Part shown: positions 16,202 to 25,180 of the stretch, piece by piece | Layout: each line of letters starts with the position of its first letter | Numbering within the stretch: position 1 is the first letter of the stretch | DNA from: Candidatus Babelota bacterium | GTDB taxonomy: Bacteria; Babelota; Babeliae; Babelales; Vermiphilaceae | Assembly (NCBI GenBank): GCA_004375875.1 | Contig: SOKE01000031.1 | Coordinates: 1 to 37,119 of the forward strand | Direction of reading: 5' to 3' | DNA: 37,119 nucleotides | The notes under the pieces: generated by a model | What the model saw: only the letters and a program-made list of their open reading frames with translations | Databases searched by the model: none | What the model was told of the DNA's origin: nothing | Translations under genes and position numbers: made by a program

Positions 16202-16566
16202 TGTTCTTCCGTTTTAATTTTATTTAACAGTTTTTCAATTTTATGTTGTTTCTCAATCTGTTTATCATATTTAAATATGAGATCCGGTGTGTGTCGTAAT
16301 GCGAGTGTTTGAGAAAGAGCCTTTCGAAGTGAAGGCTTGTACAATTTAAGTCGCGCTAGCCGTTTTTCAAAGTCTTCAGGGCCTGCTTGTGTATAAAAAA
16401 ACACAGTGCAAACACTCTTGTCTGCAGATAACTTAATTTTACTAATAGTAAGATTTTCAAGCTCTTTATCATCAAGCGTAAGTTGTAAAAAAAGTTTAGA
16501 AAGTTCCCTCAAAAGGAGAGATTCTTTCTGAGCCTTTTTAATCTCTTGTAATTGTTTTTTAAACAT
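16195..16566 (-). CDS. rbfA: 30S ribosome-binding factor A
   Basis: A 123-residue protein with the KH-like RbfA fold. Recognisable parts are the helical start with ELSKLFLQL, the strand VCTVFFYT, and the block YKPSLRKALSQTLALRHTPDLIFKYD, which matches the conserved RbfA segment (SLR..L...L.LR..P.L.F..D). RbfA assists late maturation of the 30S subunit and 16S rRNA 5' end processing. It lies 13 bases after rpsU and overlaps the prepilin peptidase gene. Being between a ribosomal protein and a peptidase is an unusual operon neighbour set, since rbfA is commonly beside infB and truB. Confidence 0.9.
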   Translation of the reverse strand: MFKKQLQEIKKAQKESLLLRELSKLFLQLTLDDKELENLTISKIKLSADKSVCTVFFYTQAGPEDFEKRLARLKLYKPSLRKALSQTLALRHTPDLIFKYDKQIEKQHKIEKLLNKIKTEEQL

Positions 16567-16579
16567 TCTTTACTTTTTA

Positions 16580-16804
16580 CTATTTTTTACGAAAACCAAG
16601 TAACCCTTGTGCTGCCATACGCAGTAAATTTTGTTTGATAGCGCGAACTAATCGTTTACGCCGTTTTTGTGTTGGGGATTCAAAATAAACGGTCCGCTTC
16701 ATGTCACGTACGATGCCTTCGCGTTCTATTTTCTTTTTTAACTGACGAAGCGCCTTGTCGATGTGTGTACTGACGCGCACCTCAACGTTAGCTTTTTTAG
16801 CCAT
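16580..16804 (-). CDS. rpsU: 30S ribosomal protein S21
   Basis: A 74-residue basic protein matching S21: the N-terminal strand VEVRVSTHIDKALRQLKKKIEREGIVRDM, followed by KRTVYFESPTQKRRKR and a basic C-terminal helix. It binds near the anti-Shine-Dalgarno region of 16S rRNA and aids translation initiation. AAGG lies about 12 bases before the ATG. A good promoter is found about 75-110 bases upstream, so it appears to lead the rpsU-rbfA-prepilin peptidase operon. Confidence 0.96.
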   Translation of the reverse strand: MAKKANVEVRVSTHIDKALRQLKKKIEREGIVRDMKRTVYFESPTQKRRKRLVRAIKQNLLRMAAQGLLGFRKK

Positions 16805-16883
16805 ATTTTTTTGTTACCTTTTTCAAAATATAAATAAGTATTGACCTAAAAGACAATTTTAAGATAGTTTTCTATATTTGTAT

Positions 16884-16912
16884 ATTCTACCCAATTTTAC
16901 CTATACTGTCTA
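16884..16912 (-). promoter_or_regulatory. Candidate sigma-70 promoter for rpsU
   Basis: Read on the minus strand, TAGACA (16912-16907) is followed after exactly 17 bases by TAGAAT (16889-16884), each differing from consensus by one base. It lies between the end of the preceding membrane-protein gene and rpsU. Confidence 0.65.
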
Positions 16913-16933
16913 GCCTTTGGGTATTATTTTTTG

Positions 16934-18379
16934 CTAAAACAAAGCACATAGCGAGACAAGGACAGTTGTGCTCTTATAGGTGTTACATTGGGTAATTGGG
17001 ATTTGCCAAAGGATACCAAGAGAAAGGTTCGAGGAGATATCATAATTGAATCCTGCATTAGCCAGTTGTACATTCCATGAACTAAACCGTTTAAGTGCAC
17101 CAGGAGTGAAGGCAGAATCACATTTTTTGAGTTTAATTTCATCGTCTTGATGACTAAGATAGATATACTGGAAGTAGACAGAAAGACATCCAAGGAAATG
17201 ATAGGTTGCGAGTTTAGCCCCAAAATGGCAATTGTGTCCAGGGGAGACGGTAGCATTTGTCCAGAAGGGGTATATACCGCTTTGATAGATGCTATTAGGA
17301 ACGCGTAAGCAATTAACGTCACGAGAGAAAAAATGAGTTAATCCAAATTCTGCTCCAATTTCAATGCTTTCTACGAAATTGAAATCTAAACCAGCTGTTA
17401 TTCCTACTGCATGATGTCCATTATTCCCAAAGGGGAGGCTGAATGGTTTACATGGATCTTTTCGTTTTCCAACAGCAAAAGCACCGCCTACCACAAAAAA
17501 TGGAATTGCAAGTACACGATGAGGACAATCGGGATGTTCAGTTAATTCATACGCTTTTCGCCAATATAAACTTGCCCAAATATCTTCAATGTAGCATTCA
17601 TGAAATGGATCGGTATCAAGACATAATTCGCGTGCAATTTCTCGATATTTACAGACGAGGTATTTTTTAACCTTATCTGGATCAAGGCCTTCAAGGCAAT
17701 TACAATTAGTATCGGTGCAGTCACAATAAAGTTTTGGGCTTACAGTGAGGCACATATCGGCAAAACCTGATTGCAGTTTTATTCCAAATCCGTCGATAAG
17801 CCGAATATCAACTTCCCCACGGAGTCCGCGTTTTTTATATGTGCCAGGAAATGAGATAAAACCACATTCTTTGTTTGGATCAATATATTGTGGGTAATTA
17901 ATGGTACCAGGAGGATCGTTAGGAAATAATTGTTGACGAGCTACTTCTAACGTTGGAACAAAGCTACTTACTCCTTCAGGAAGTTTGCCAAAAAGCAAAG
18001 GAATTAAACTCCACCGTCCTTCCAAATCGCCAAGCTCAGTACATACAGAGGTACATTGATTTCCACCTGTTTCTGAACAGCCTGTTGTTGCACAATCATA
18101 TGTTGCGCATCCAAGATTTCTCGGAACTTTTCCATAATCAGCTTTTTGAAAAAATGGCGAAAGTGAGAAGCCGAATCTATTTGCTTCTGTCGATTCTGGA
18201 CGTTCTCCTATTAATTTTAATATCTCATTTCGTTGTAAAAATAAGTGTGGATCAAGTGAAGTGAACACAGGATAGGGATCATTTTTGGAGTAAGATGAGA
18301 GCGCGTTAGTTTGTTGGTAAATCCCCAGACATAAAAAAAATAAAAACATTTGGCACATAACTGCTTTCATACCTACCAT
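16934..18379 (-). CDS. Cys-rich putative outer-membrane beta-barrel protein
   Basis: A 481-residue exported protein; I do not recognise a named family. The N-terminus is a signal peptide (MKAVMCQMFLFFLCLGIYQQTNA). The C-terminal half alternates glycine, aromatic and polar residues in strand-like segments (GGAFAVGKR, AVGITAGLDFNF, SIEIGAEFGLTHFF, CHFGAKLATYHFLGCLSVYFQYIYLS, WNVQLANAGFNYDI, LSLGILWQIP) and ends in ...VLVSLCALF. A terminal Phe is the usual Bam recognition signal. It has about 22 Cys in the mature part, including clusters CATTGCSETGGNQC and CDCTDTNCNC, which is reminiscent of the disulfide-linked major outer membrane proteins of Chlamydia, though no homology is claimed. AAGGA precedes the first ATG. 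It follows the APC permease gene by 65 bases. Confidence 0.75.
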   Translation of the reverse strand: MVGMKAVMCQMFLFFLCLGIYQQTNALSSYSKNDPYPVFTSLDPHLFLQRNEILKLIGERPESTEANRFGFSLSPFFQKADYGKVPRNLGCATYDCATTGCSETGGNQCTSVCTELGDLEGRWSLIPLLFGKLPEGVSSFVPTLEVARQQLFPNDPPGTINYPQYIDPNKECGFISFPGTYKKRGLRGEVDIRLIDGFGIKLQSGFADMCLTVSPKLYCDCTDTNCNCLEGLDPDKVKKYLVCKYREIARELCLDTDPFHECYIEDIWASLYWRKAYELTEHPDCPHRVLAIPFFVVGGAFAVGKRKDPCKPFSLPFGNNGHHAVGITAGLDFNFVESIEIGAEFGLTHFFSRDVNCLRVPNSIYQSGIYPFWTNATVSPGHNCHFGAKLATYHFLGCLSVYFQYIYLSHQDDEIKLKKCDSAFTPGALKRFSSWNVQLANAGFNYDISSNLSLGILWQIPITQCNTYKSTTVLVSLCALF

Positions 18380-18444
18380 GTTTATCCTTTCTTAGCTCAA
18401 CCTTTTTTGTTACTTATAGATCATTACAGGGAAGACGTCAACGT

Positions 18445-19653
18445 CTAAATTACTTTAAGAATTTCTGTTATCAGTTCTTCTGTAGCGAAGAAAAAAATAA
18501 TTAAAGCGGTAATAATACCAATAATAGTTTTAATATTATGACGTGATTTCCATTCCGATGGAATAGTGAGCAAGGTAATCATTGATAAAAGGTAAGCTAA
18601 GACAATACCGATTGCGGTTATATTAAAAAACAAATTGATGTTTTCAAAACTAATGAAAGTAATGCCTGTTAATAAACCAACCATAAATACAGCAGTTTTT
18701 TGATTCAGTATTCCTAAGGTACGTAGATTGTGTAATGTTGGATTTTTGATCTTATTAACAAGTAAAAGGAGAAGGTGGCTTGAGGACCAGAGCATGGAAT
18801 GAACAGTACCGATCATTGCTGATAAAATTGATATATGAACAACATTGATAAGCCATATATGTTCAGGAAAAATTTTTTGTAAAATATCCGTTATTGGTTC
18901 ATAGGGATTAATTAATAAGTTGGCTGGTATTGAAATAATAATTGAAAAAACAAAAAGAGTATAGATAGTGCCAACAATTAAAATAGCATAGGTTAATGCA
19001 CGAGGTACATTTCTTTCAGGATTTTTTACGATGTTGAAAAGTGATGCAGCACATTCAAAACCAAAAAAACCAAAAATAACAATACGTGTAGCCTTAAGAA
19101 CACTTATAAAACCATACGGTGCAAATGGTATCAAATTAGTTATATTAGCTTTGGATAGACCCAGAAGTGTGATCGTAGCAATTGGTAAAACTGTGAGTAT
19201 GATTAGAATATGTTGACCTAACTTAGATAATTCAACACCAAACATATTTAGAACGACAAGAAGGACCAAAGCTATTGAACCGAGAAACATAGCAGAAAAG
19301 GCAGGAAAAAGATAGGCTAGATAGTTTCCTATCACACGTACCAAAAGTCCCATGCCTACAAATAGACCAATACAGTACCCAGTAATAGCAATCATACCAA
19401 CAACATGGCCACCCCATTGTTTTGCATAGAGATAGAACGAGCCCTCTTCAGGAAAGAGTTTTGCTAGACGAGCAAGTGAATTGGCTATAAACCAAATAGC
19501 AACAATAACAAAAATGTAGGAAAGAATGCTGGCAGGTCCAACGTGAGAGGCTAATGCTGCAGGTGCTGTGAAGATTCCTAAGCCAATCATGGCATTCATA
19601 CCAATAATGATTGCTGTTGCCAGCCCGATTTTATGTTCTGTGTTTGGAGACAT
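18445..19653 (-). CDS. APC-superfamily amino-acid permease
   Basis: A 402-residue polytopic protein with about 11-12 membrane helices. The first helix has IIIGMNAMIGLGIFTAPA, the broken-helix substrate site typical of amino acid/polyamine/organocation transporters. The sixth-helix region has VIFGFFGFECAASLFNIVKNPERNVPRA, the conserved FxGFE...NPxRxxPRA block. The family exchanges or imports amino acids with H+ or Na+, or as antiporters; specificity cannot be read here. It is a little shorter than many relatives at the C-terminus. The ribosome site is weak (AAAGATTG). In a host-dependent bacterium it would take up host amino acids (inference). Confidence 0.9.
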   Translation of the reverse strand: MSPNTEHKIGLATAIIIGMNAMIGLGIFTAPAALASHVGPASILSYIFVIVAIWFIANSLARLAKLFPEEGSFYLYAKQWGGHVVGMIAITGYCIGLFVGMGLLVRVIGNYLAYLFPAFSAMFLGSIALVLLVVLNMFGVELSKLGQHILIILTVLPIATITLLGLSKANITNLIPFAPYGFISVLKATRIVIFGFFGFECAASLFNIVKNPERNVPRALTYAILIVGTIYTLFVFSIIISIPANLLINPYEPITDILQKIFPEHIWLINVVHISILSAMIGTVHSMLWSSSHLLLLLVNKIKNPTLHNLRTLGILNQKTAVFMVGLLTGITFISFENINLFFNITAIGIVLAYLLSMITLLTIPSEWKSRHNIKTIIGIITALIIFFFATEELITEILKVI

Positions 19654-19809
19654 ATCAATCTTTATAGTTACTGAAAAATAAGTAACATACGCTATTGTTA
19701 GTTCTTAAAATATACTATTAGTATACTGTTCCGATTGTATTTAACAAGAAATTAAAAACTTAGTTGTTATTATAAATCCTAACAGTGTTTTTAGATTATG
19801 TTTCTTTTT

Positions 19810-21261
19810 TTATTTTTTAAAGGATTGAAGTACGTTTTTTATTCGATGTGATGCTTCTTTGGATCCAAGCATATCGACTAAATCATGTATTGATGGTCCT
19901 TGGGCGCTGCCAATCAAAGCTATGCGTACAGCTGCAAAAATAGTTTGTAACGGGATCTTTATTTTTTTTGCTTCTTGTTTGATAACTTCTGTAAAGGTAT
20001 CTGGGTCACCAATGGTATGTAATTGTTTTGTAATAATTGAAGCAATCAAAGGCTGTAACTGGTTTGGAATATGCTGGGTCAACATTTTTGTGGTTATATC
20101 TGGTTTTTCAAAATAAAAATGGAGTGTGTTTGGTACATCTTGCAATGTTATTAAGTCTGTTTTAATTGTTTGAAGAAGCTGTGCAAGCTTTGGATCACCT
20201 AACTCTGTTGCCTTTGGAAATTGTTTTTCAAGAAAAGGGCGAGCGACCTGTGCAAGCTTTTTGAAATCATAACGGTCAATCCATTTATGATTAATCCAGC
20301 GTAATTTTTCAATATCGTATCGTACATAACCGGTAGAATGAATGTTGTCAAAATTGATTGTTTTCACAAGCTCTTCGAGCGACATAATTTCCTGTTCGAA
20401 AATTCCCCCGCCAATGATGGCAAGATAGTTACAGATAGCTTCTGGCAGGAATCCGCTTCCTTTAAGATCTTGTAGTGTGAAACCGAAATCACGTTTAGAA
20501 AGTTTTTTTCCTTCAGTATTGCATAAAATCGGTAGATGCCAAAAGAGTGGCAAAGTAATGTCGAATGCCTGATACAAGACGGCTTGATTTGCAGTATTGG
20601 TCAAATGATCCTCACCTCGCAGTACATGAGTAATCTTCATGACGGCATCATCAACACAATTTGCAAAGATAAAGGTGAAACTGCCGTCTTGACGCGTGAG
20701 AGGAAAATCGGAAAAATGCTTAAGATCAAACTGTATCGTTCCACGTGCTAAATCTAGTACCTTTATAGTTTGATTAATATCTAGCTTCATACGCCAAATG
20801 AATGGAGTATTTTTATCTAATCGGTCTTGAATTTTGCTTTCAGAAAGGCCAAGACATGTGCGATCATAGCGAGGTGGTAATTTAAGCATTAATTGTTGTT
20901 GTCGCTTTTTTCTCAGTTCTTCGAGTGTACAAAAGCAACGATATACCAATCCTTTATCTTTTAACTGGTTTAGTTTTTCTTGATATAACGCTGTCCGCTC
21001 TGACTGAAAATAAGGAGCATAAGGGCCTCCTTTAATAGGACCTTCATTATAATAGAGCCCAAGCCATTGTAGATCTTCAATAATTTTTTTTGCCCCTGGA
21101 TCAAAATTTCGTTTTGGGTCAGTATCTTCTATGCGCAAAATAAAAGTTCCAGTTTTTTGTTTTGCAAAGAGATAATTCATTAATGCGGTACGAACATTAC
21201 CAAGGTGCATAAGGCCGGTGGGAGCTGGTGCAAATCGAACGCGCGGTGATTTACTATCCAT
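19810..21261 (-). CDS. gltX: Glutamyl-tRNA synthetase
   Basis: A 483-residue class I aminoacyl-tRNA synthetase charging tRNA-Glu. The HIGH motif is HLGN in APAPTGLMHLGNVRTAL (His19), followed by FILRIEDTD, typical of GluRS. The KMSKS motif is KLSKRDFG, near residue 250. A CFC...C cysteine arrangement in the connecting region resembles the zinc site of some GluRS. The C-terminal helical anticodon-binding domain is complete. AAAGGAAC precedes the ATG. A tRNA-Glu gene lies about 0.6 kb upstream. Whether this enzyme also charges tRNA-Gln (with GatCAB) cannot be decided from the window. Confidence 0.96.
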   Translation of the reverse strand: MDSKSPRVRFAPAPTGLMHLGNVRTALMNYLFAKQKTGTFILRIEDTDPKRNFDPGAKKIIEDLQWLGLYYNEGPIKGGPYAPYFQSERTALYQEKLNQLKDKGLVYRCFCTLEELRKKRQQQLMLKLPPRYDRTCLGLSESKIQDRLDKNTPFIWRMKLDINQTIKVLDLARGTIQFDLKHFSDFPLTRQDGSFTFIFANCVDDAVMKITHVLRGEDHLTNTANQAVLYQAFDITLPLFWHLPILCNTEGKKLSKRDFGFTLQDLKGSGFLPEAICNYLAIIGGGIFEQEIMSLEELVKTINFDNIHSTGYVRYDIEKLRWINHKWIDRYDFKKLAQVARPFLEKQFPKATELGDPKLAQLLQTIKTDLITLQDVPNTLHFYFEKPDITTKMLTQHIPNQLQPLIASIITKQLHTIGDPDTFTEVIKQEAKKIKIPLQTIFAAVRIALIGSAQGPSIHDLVDMLGSKEASHRIKNVLQSFKK

Positions 21262-21442
21262 AATAGTTCCTTTTATAAGTATTTTCTAAAAAGAGTAACA
21301 GATTGTACTAACTCAGTACAGTAACCTTGTTGCTTAATTACCAAACTGATTATATACTATGGTCATTTTTATCTGGTCCATTTTTTAGAATTTTGTTGGA
21401 AGTGTTTAAATAACAATCCTTTTTGTTATAGACGCAAAATTT

Positions 21443-21472
21443 TTGACATAGCAAAAAGACTTATGCTAGGGT
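21443..21472 (+). promoter_or_regulatory. Candidate promoter for the acylphosphatase-like gene
   Basis: A perfect TTGACA (21443-21448) is followed after 18 bases by TAGGGT (21467-21472), which keeps the three most conserved -10 bases. It ends 34 bases before the start codon. The rest of the gap from 21262 shows nothing else clear. Confidence 0.45.
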
Positions 21473-21505
21473 GATGCTAAAATAGGAGTAAAAAAAGGAG
21501 AGATT

Positions 21506-21790
21506 ATGACAAAATGTCTAAAAATAACCTTTTCAAAAACTAAGATGCCACCTGATTTTTTACGATCAGTTGTCCAAAAACATGCGAAAAAACTAGATAT
21601 TGAAGGGATTGCTAAGGTGCTTATGGTTGATCAAAAGATTTGCATTATCGCTTGTGGAGTTAAGGACAATATTGACGCTTTTGTTGATTTGCTTCATAAA
21701 CGATTTTCCGAGTTTTCAATTCATGAGATTAAGATAGAACCATTTATCAGAGATAAAGATTATAGAAATGTGTTTCGGATTATAGAATAA
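21506..21790 (+). CDS. Acylphosphatase-like small protein, active site probably degenerate
   Basis: A 94-residue protein with the length and order of elements of acylphosphatase: a first strand (CLKITFS), a helix (FLRSVVQKHAKKLDIEG), a strand pair ending in ICIIACG, a second helix (KDNIDAFVDLLHKRF) and closing strands to FRIIE. In true acylphosphatases the loop GxVQGVxFR supplies the phosphate-binding Arg and GWVxN supplies the catalytic Asn. Here the loop reads KMPPDFLR, which may keep the Arg, but the Asn segment reads EGIAKVLM. So catalysis is doubtful and a binding role is more likely (inference). A strong ribosome site (AAAGGAGAG) precedes the ATG. The gene stands alone between gltX and a tRNA. 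Confidence 0.65.
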   Translation: MTKCLKITFSKTKMPPDFLRSVVQKHAKKLDIEGIAKVLMVDQKICIIACGVKDNIDAFVDLLHKRFSEFSIHEIKIEPFIRDKDYRNVFRIIE

Positions 21791-21836
21791 TAGAAGTAAG
21801 AACTGATCCTTTTAACTTTCCATCGGTGATTTATTT

Positions 21837-21911
21837 TGGCAGCTCCAAGGGGAGTCGAACCCCTGTTTTTGCCTTGAGAGAGCAATGTCCTGACCATTAG
21901 ACGATGGAGCC
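21837..21911 (-). tRNA. tRNA-Glu (anticodon CTC)
   Basis: Read on the minus strand the 75 bases fold as a cloverleaf. The acceptor stem GGCTCCA pairs with TGGAGCT (first pair G-T) and ends in encoded CCA; the T arm is AGGGG-TTCGACT-CCCCT. The anticodon stem TTGCT/GGCAA carries loop CTCTCAA, whose centre is CTC (Glu, codon GAG). CTC is the minor Glu reader; a TTC tRNA must exist elsewhere to read GAA. Confidence 0.93.
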
Positions 21912-22126
21912 AATAATTATTATAAACATATCAAATAAATGCCCAGTAGTAAAATGTTTTTATAGTATTCTGGAGCTAAGCCAAGAATCCAAAATGACGC
22001 TCCTCTAGAAGGTTTTCTTAAGGCATAAAACGGATGGCTAAAAACTCTCATTTTTTCTTCTCTGTTAATTCTCAATCGGTCCTAGTGCTTACAGTACATT
22101 ATGCTACACTATATCCCATGTAACGC

Positions 22127-25084
22127 ATGATTAGATTGGGGCTTATGATCAAAAAGAAATTAAAATCTATAGTATTGGTCATATCCATTATTGAGCTATG
22201 GATTTGTTTTAGTTGTCTAAGCAAGGTCCAAGAACAGCTTGGAATGGTCGCAGAAGTGACTATCCCGCTTTCTATTGAAATCGATAGATGCCGGGAATTG
22301 TTGCAAGAGTTTATGCCAGAACCTTTTTTCCTTGAGAAGCTGACATTTGAATCTGATGTGTATATACAGCCGACTGAATTTTCTTATCTTGTTGATTTGA
22401 AACAAGGAGATTTAATTGATAGTGCAGCTCTTGAGAAAGCTATAGTCTACATCCAAAAAAAAAATAAGTTTGAGTCGATCAAGATTGTGGTAAGTGGTGG
22501 TGATAAGAATAAGAGTTTTCATTTTATGTTAACTGGCCTTTGGACATTGAATAAATTAAAAATAAAGGGAATTTTGGTTGGTAGCGATACCTATCGCCGC
22601 TATTATTTGCTTGAGCCGGGTGATCCATTTAATGAACAGAGACATCGTGATTCGATTGCTAAAATAATTGATGCCTTCAGGCAGGAAGGATATTTTAATG
22701 CCCAGGTAGAAGATAACCTATCTTATGAAAAGCAAACCAAATCTGTTACCAGCACATTACTTCTCTCAAAGGGTAATCGCTTTGTAATAGATACAGTACA
22801 TCTGCAGCTTCAGGGGTTTCCTTCGATGAAAGAGGAGGAATGTGATTTTGTTCGTATGAAGCTCAACATGCGTTTTTTGAGCAATTTATCACGAAGAAAC
22901 TATTCACGAGCAATGCTTAATCATGAAACAGCGGCCATCAAGAGTTATTTATCCCATCATGGATTTTTACAGGTAAATATAGTGCTAGAAGAACAGGTTG
23001 ATCATAAAAATGAGTTTGTTCACTTGACGTTTATTGTTACGTTGCACCATAAGCGTGAATTTGTTTTTTTTGGGAATCATTTTTTTTCAAATAATCGATT
23101 GCTCGATAGCATTATGGTATTTGAACGATCAGTCTGGCTTTTGCCGCTTTCTATTTTAACTGAAGAGATTATCAAAGCATATCATGATAAAGGCTTCTGG
23201 GATGTCCATGTTGAACAACGTGAAGAGGATGATCGTGCCTTTTTTGTGATTAATGAAGGACCGCGTGCTCAGATTAAGGAAGTAGTGCTAGAAGGTGTTG
23301 AGCATATCAGTAAGCAACGATTGATACACCATTGTTTTCGCTCTTTGTTACGGGTTTCTTATTTTGATGAAGATTTGTTAAAACAGTCTTTGGGAAAACT
23401 GACTACATTTTATTTAAAAGAGGGATTTTGGGATGTTAAAGTGTTGCAAAAGAAGTTTGAATCTATTGATAGCAATAAATATTATTATCGTATAGTTTTG
23501 ACCATAGATGAAGGTCAATGTCGTTATTTAACCAACATTTCAATACCACAATTTCCTGAGCTTGTTCAAAAAGGTCCTTTCAAGCAATTTATGCGTAATA
23601 AACAAAAGATTCCTTTTGACATGAGCATGTTGCATGCGCAAAAAAGGTGGTTAGAAAATTATTTTAAGAGTAAAGGTTTTTTTGATGCCTTAATTACGTA
23701 TGATCTTAATAATGAGGGAAATGATCTTTCTATTGTGTGGTACATTAAGTATCCCTATGATGATATTAAATTTGGAAAAACAATAATTTTAGGTAGCAGT
23801 ACTTTTCCTTTTGATTATGTAATGCGCGAATTACAATACCAGGAAGACCAAGCGTGGGATAGACAAAAATTGAATCGAACAGTTTCGCGACTTAAAGAGC
23901 TTGAAATTTTTGAAACAATTCATGCTTACCCTGATCGAGAAAGACAAGAAAATAATCGACAGCCGGTCATTCTAAAACTGCATATGGATGATCCATTTGA
24001 AGTTAGATTACGTGCAGGTCTTGGTATTGAGCAGATTAGCAAACCGGTGACGCTTGCAGGAATTACCTATAAAGTTGGTGGTACTTTTATCATCAAGAAT
24101 CCATTCGATTGTTGTGATCTTTTTTGTTTGAATGCTGATATCACACGATCCAATAGATCAATTGTTGCCCAATATAAAAGACCATGGATTTTTGATATAC
24201 CACTCAGAACTGTTATTCAAGGATATAGCACTAAATATCAACAACCTGGTTTTTTCTTTTGTAAAAAAGGGTTGTATGAAGTTTCACAGCACGGCATGCT
24301 TTTTAGTCTTGGCCGCACCTATAAATGGGTAGATGGAAATATTTCTGTTGGATTTGAGTGGATGGAGCTTGATATTCAGGATGAATTTAAAGCAATTTCT
24401 GGTCGTGTTGCCAAGGCGATTGATTTTGCTCCATGTTTACTTAATAAAAATATGCCATTTCTTTTTATTGAACCAACGCTTTTAATTGATGGGCTCGATA
24501 ATAAACTGAATCCAATAAGAGGTTCACTAACGCTACTCAGTTGTAAGGGAATGATTCCACTGAATGAGCGTGCTGATCAAGCAGCTTTTTTTAAACTTCT
24601 TGCTGAGCAATCGCTATTTATTCCCTTTATGCCGTTGGTATTAGCGTTTAGGGTGCGTTTTGGTTATATTTTTTATCAAATATTTAACAATATTAATCCG
24701 ATAGAACGTTTTTATTTAGGTGGTGCTAATTCCCTCAGAAGTTATGAAACAGATGTTGCTCCGCCGCTTGGCTGTTTCTGCGATATGAAGGATAAATCCT
24801 GGTGGGCGCCAATGGGAGGAAAAACAATGATTAATGGGAATATTGAAATACGATTTCCTATTTATGGAGATATCGGTGCAGTAATTTTTCAAGATTTAGG
24901 TTTACTGAGTCATAGTGGTATAAGAGGTATAGGAAAGAAGGGTTTGCTGGCAGGAACTGGTTTTGGGATTCGTTATAATACCCCTATCGGCCCTCTGCGT
25001 TTTGATATTGGTTGGAAATGGTCGGTATGCAAGCCATTTGATCGTTCTTATGCATGGTTCTTAACCTTTGGTAATACTTTTTAA
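22127..25084 (+). CDS. bamA: Outer-membrane assembly factor BamA/Omp85 with seven POTRA-like domains
   Basis: A 985-residue Omp85 protein that should fold and insert outer-membrane beta-barrels. After a signal peptide come repeated POTRA-like units, each closing in a G-[YF]-x-x-x-x-[VI] type strand: FESIKI (1, about 67-123), GYFNAQVE (2, 140-215), GFLQVNIV (3, 216-306), GFWDVHVE (4, 307-376), GFWDVKV (5, 377-462), GFFDALIT (6, 463-541) and EIFETIHA (7, 542-620). The 16-strand barrel fills about 621-985, with the lid-lock motif as GGANSLRSYETD near 865 (RGF/RGY in most) and a terminal Phe. BamA of E. coli has about 810 residues and five POTRAs. TamA is an alternative label, but it has three. 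A second start at 22145 lies just after GGGG and is also possible. Confidence 0.9.
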   Translation: MIRLGLMIKKKLKSIVLVISIIELWICFSCLSKVQEQLGMVAEVTIPLSIEIDRCRELLQEFMPEPFFLEKLTFESDVYIQPTEFSYLVDLKQGDLIDSAALEKAIVYIQKKNKFESIKIVVSGGDKNKSFHFMLTGLWTLNKLKIKGILVGSDTYRRYYLLEPGDPFNEQRHRDSIAKIIDAFRQEGYFNAQVEDNLSYEKQTKSVTSTLLLSKGNRFVIDTVHLQLQGFPSMKEEECDFVRMKLNMRFLSNLSRRNYSRAMLNHETAAIKSYLSHHGFLQVNIVLEEQVDHKNEFVHLTFIVTLHHKREFVFFGNHFFSNNRLLDSIMVFERSVWLLPLSILTEEIIKAYHDKGFWDVHVEQREEDDRAFFVINEGPRAQIKEVVLEGVEHISKQRLIHHCFRSLLRVSYFDEDLLKQSLGKLTTFYLKEGFWDVKVLQKKFESIDSNKYYYRIVLTIDEGQCRYLTNISIPQFPELVQKGPFKQFMRNKQKIPFDMSMLHAQKRWLENYFKSKGFFDALITYDLNNEGNDLSIVWYIKYPYDDIKFGKTIILGSSTFPFDYVMRELQYQEDQAWDRQKLNRTVSRLKELEIFETIHAYPDRERQENNRQPVILKLHMDDPFEVRLRAGLGIEQISKPVTLAGITYKVGGTFIIKNPFDCCDLFCLNADITRSNRSIVAQYKRPWIFDIPLRTVIQGYSTKYQQPGFFFCKKGLYEVSQHGMLFSLGRTYKWVDGNISVGFEWMELDIQDEFKAISGRVAKAIDFAPCLLNKNMPFLFIEPTLLIDGLDNKLNPIRGSLTLLSCKGMIPLNERADQAAFFKLLAEQSLFIPFMPLVLAFRVRFGYIFYQIFNNINPIERFYLGGANSLRSYETDVAPPLGCFCDMKDKSWWAPMGGKTMINGNIEIRFPIYGDIGAVIFQDLGLLSHSGIRGIGKKGLLAGTGFGIRYNTPIGPLRFDIGWKWSVCKPFDRSYAWFLTFGNTF

Positions 25085-25180
25085 CAAATTGTCTTTGTGA
25101 GAGGCGATATAATTACGCATTGAGCGGTGAACTGAATAAAAATGAGATTGTTATTAGACTGCTCAAATAAGAGATACTCT

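Noticed and set aside
16924-17322. A 132-codon minus-strand frame within the Cys-rich barrel gene
   Set aside because: It overlaps the larger frame that has a signal peptide, a ribosome site and a barrel-like pattern; the short frame has none of these.
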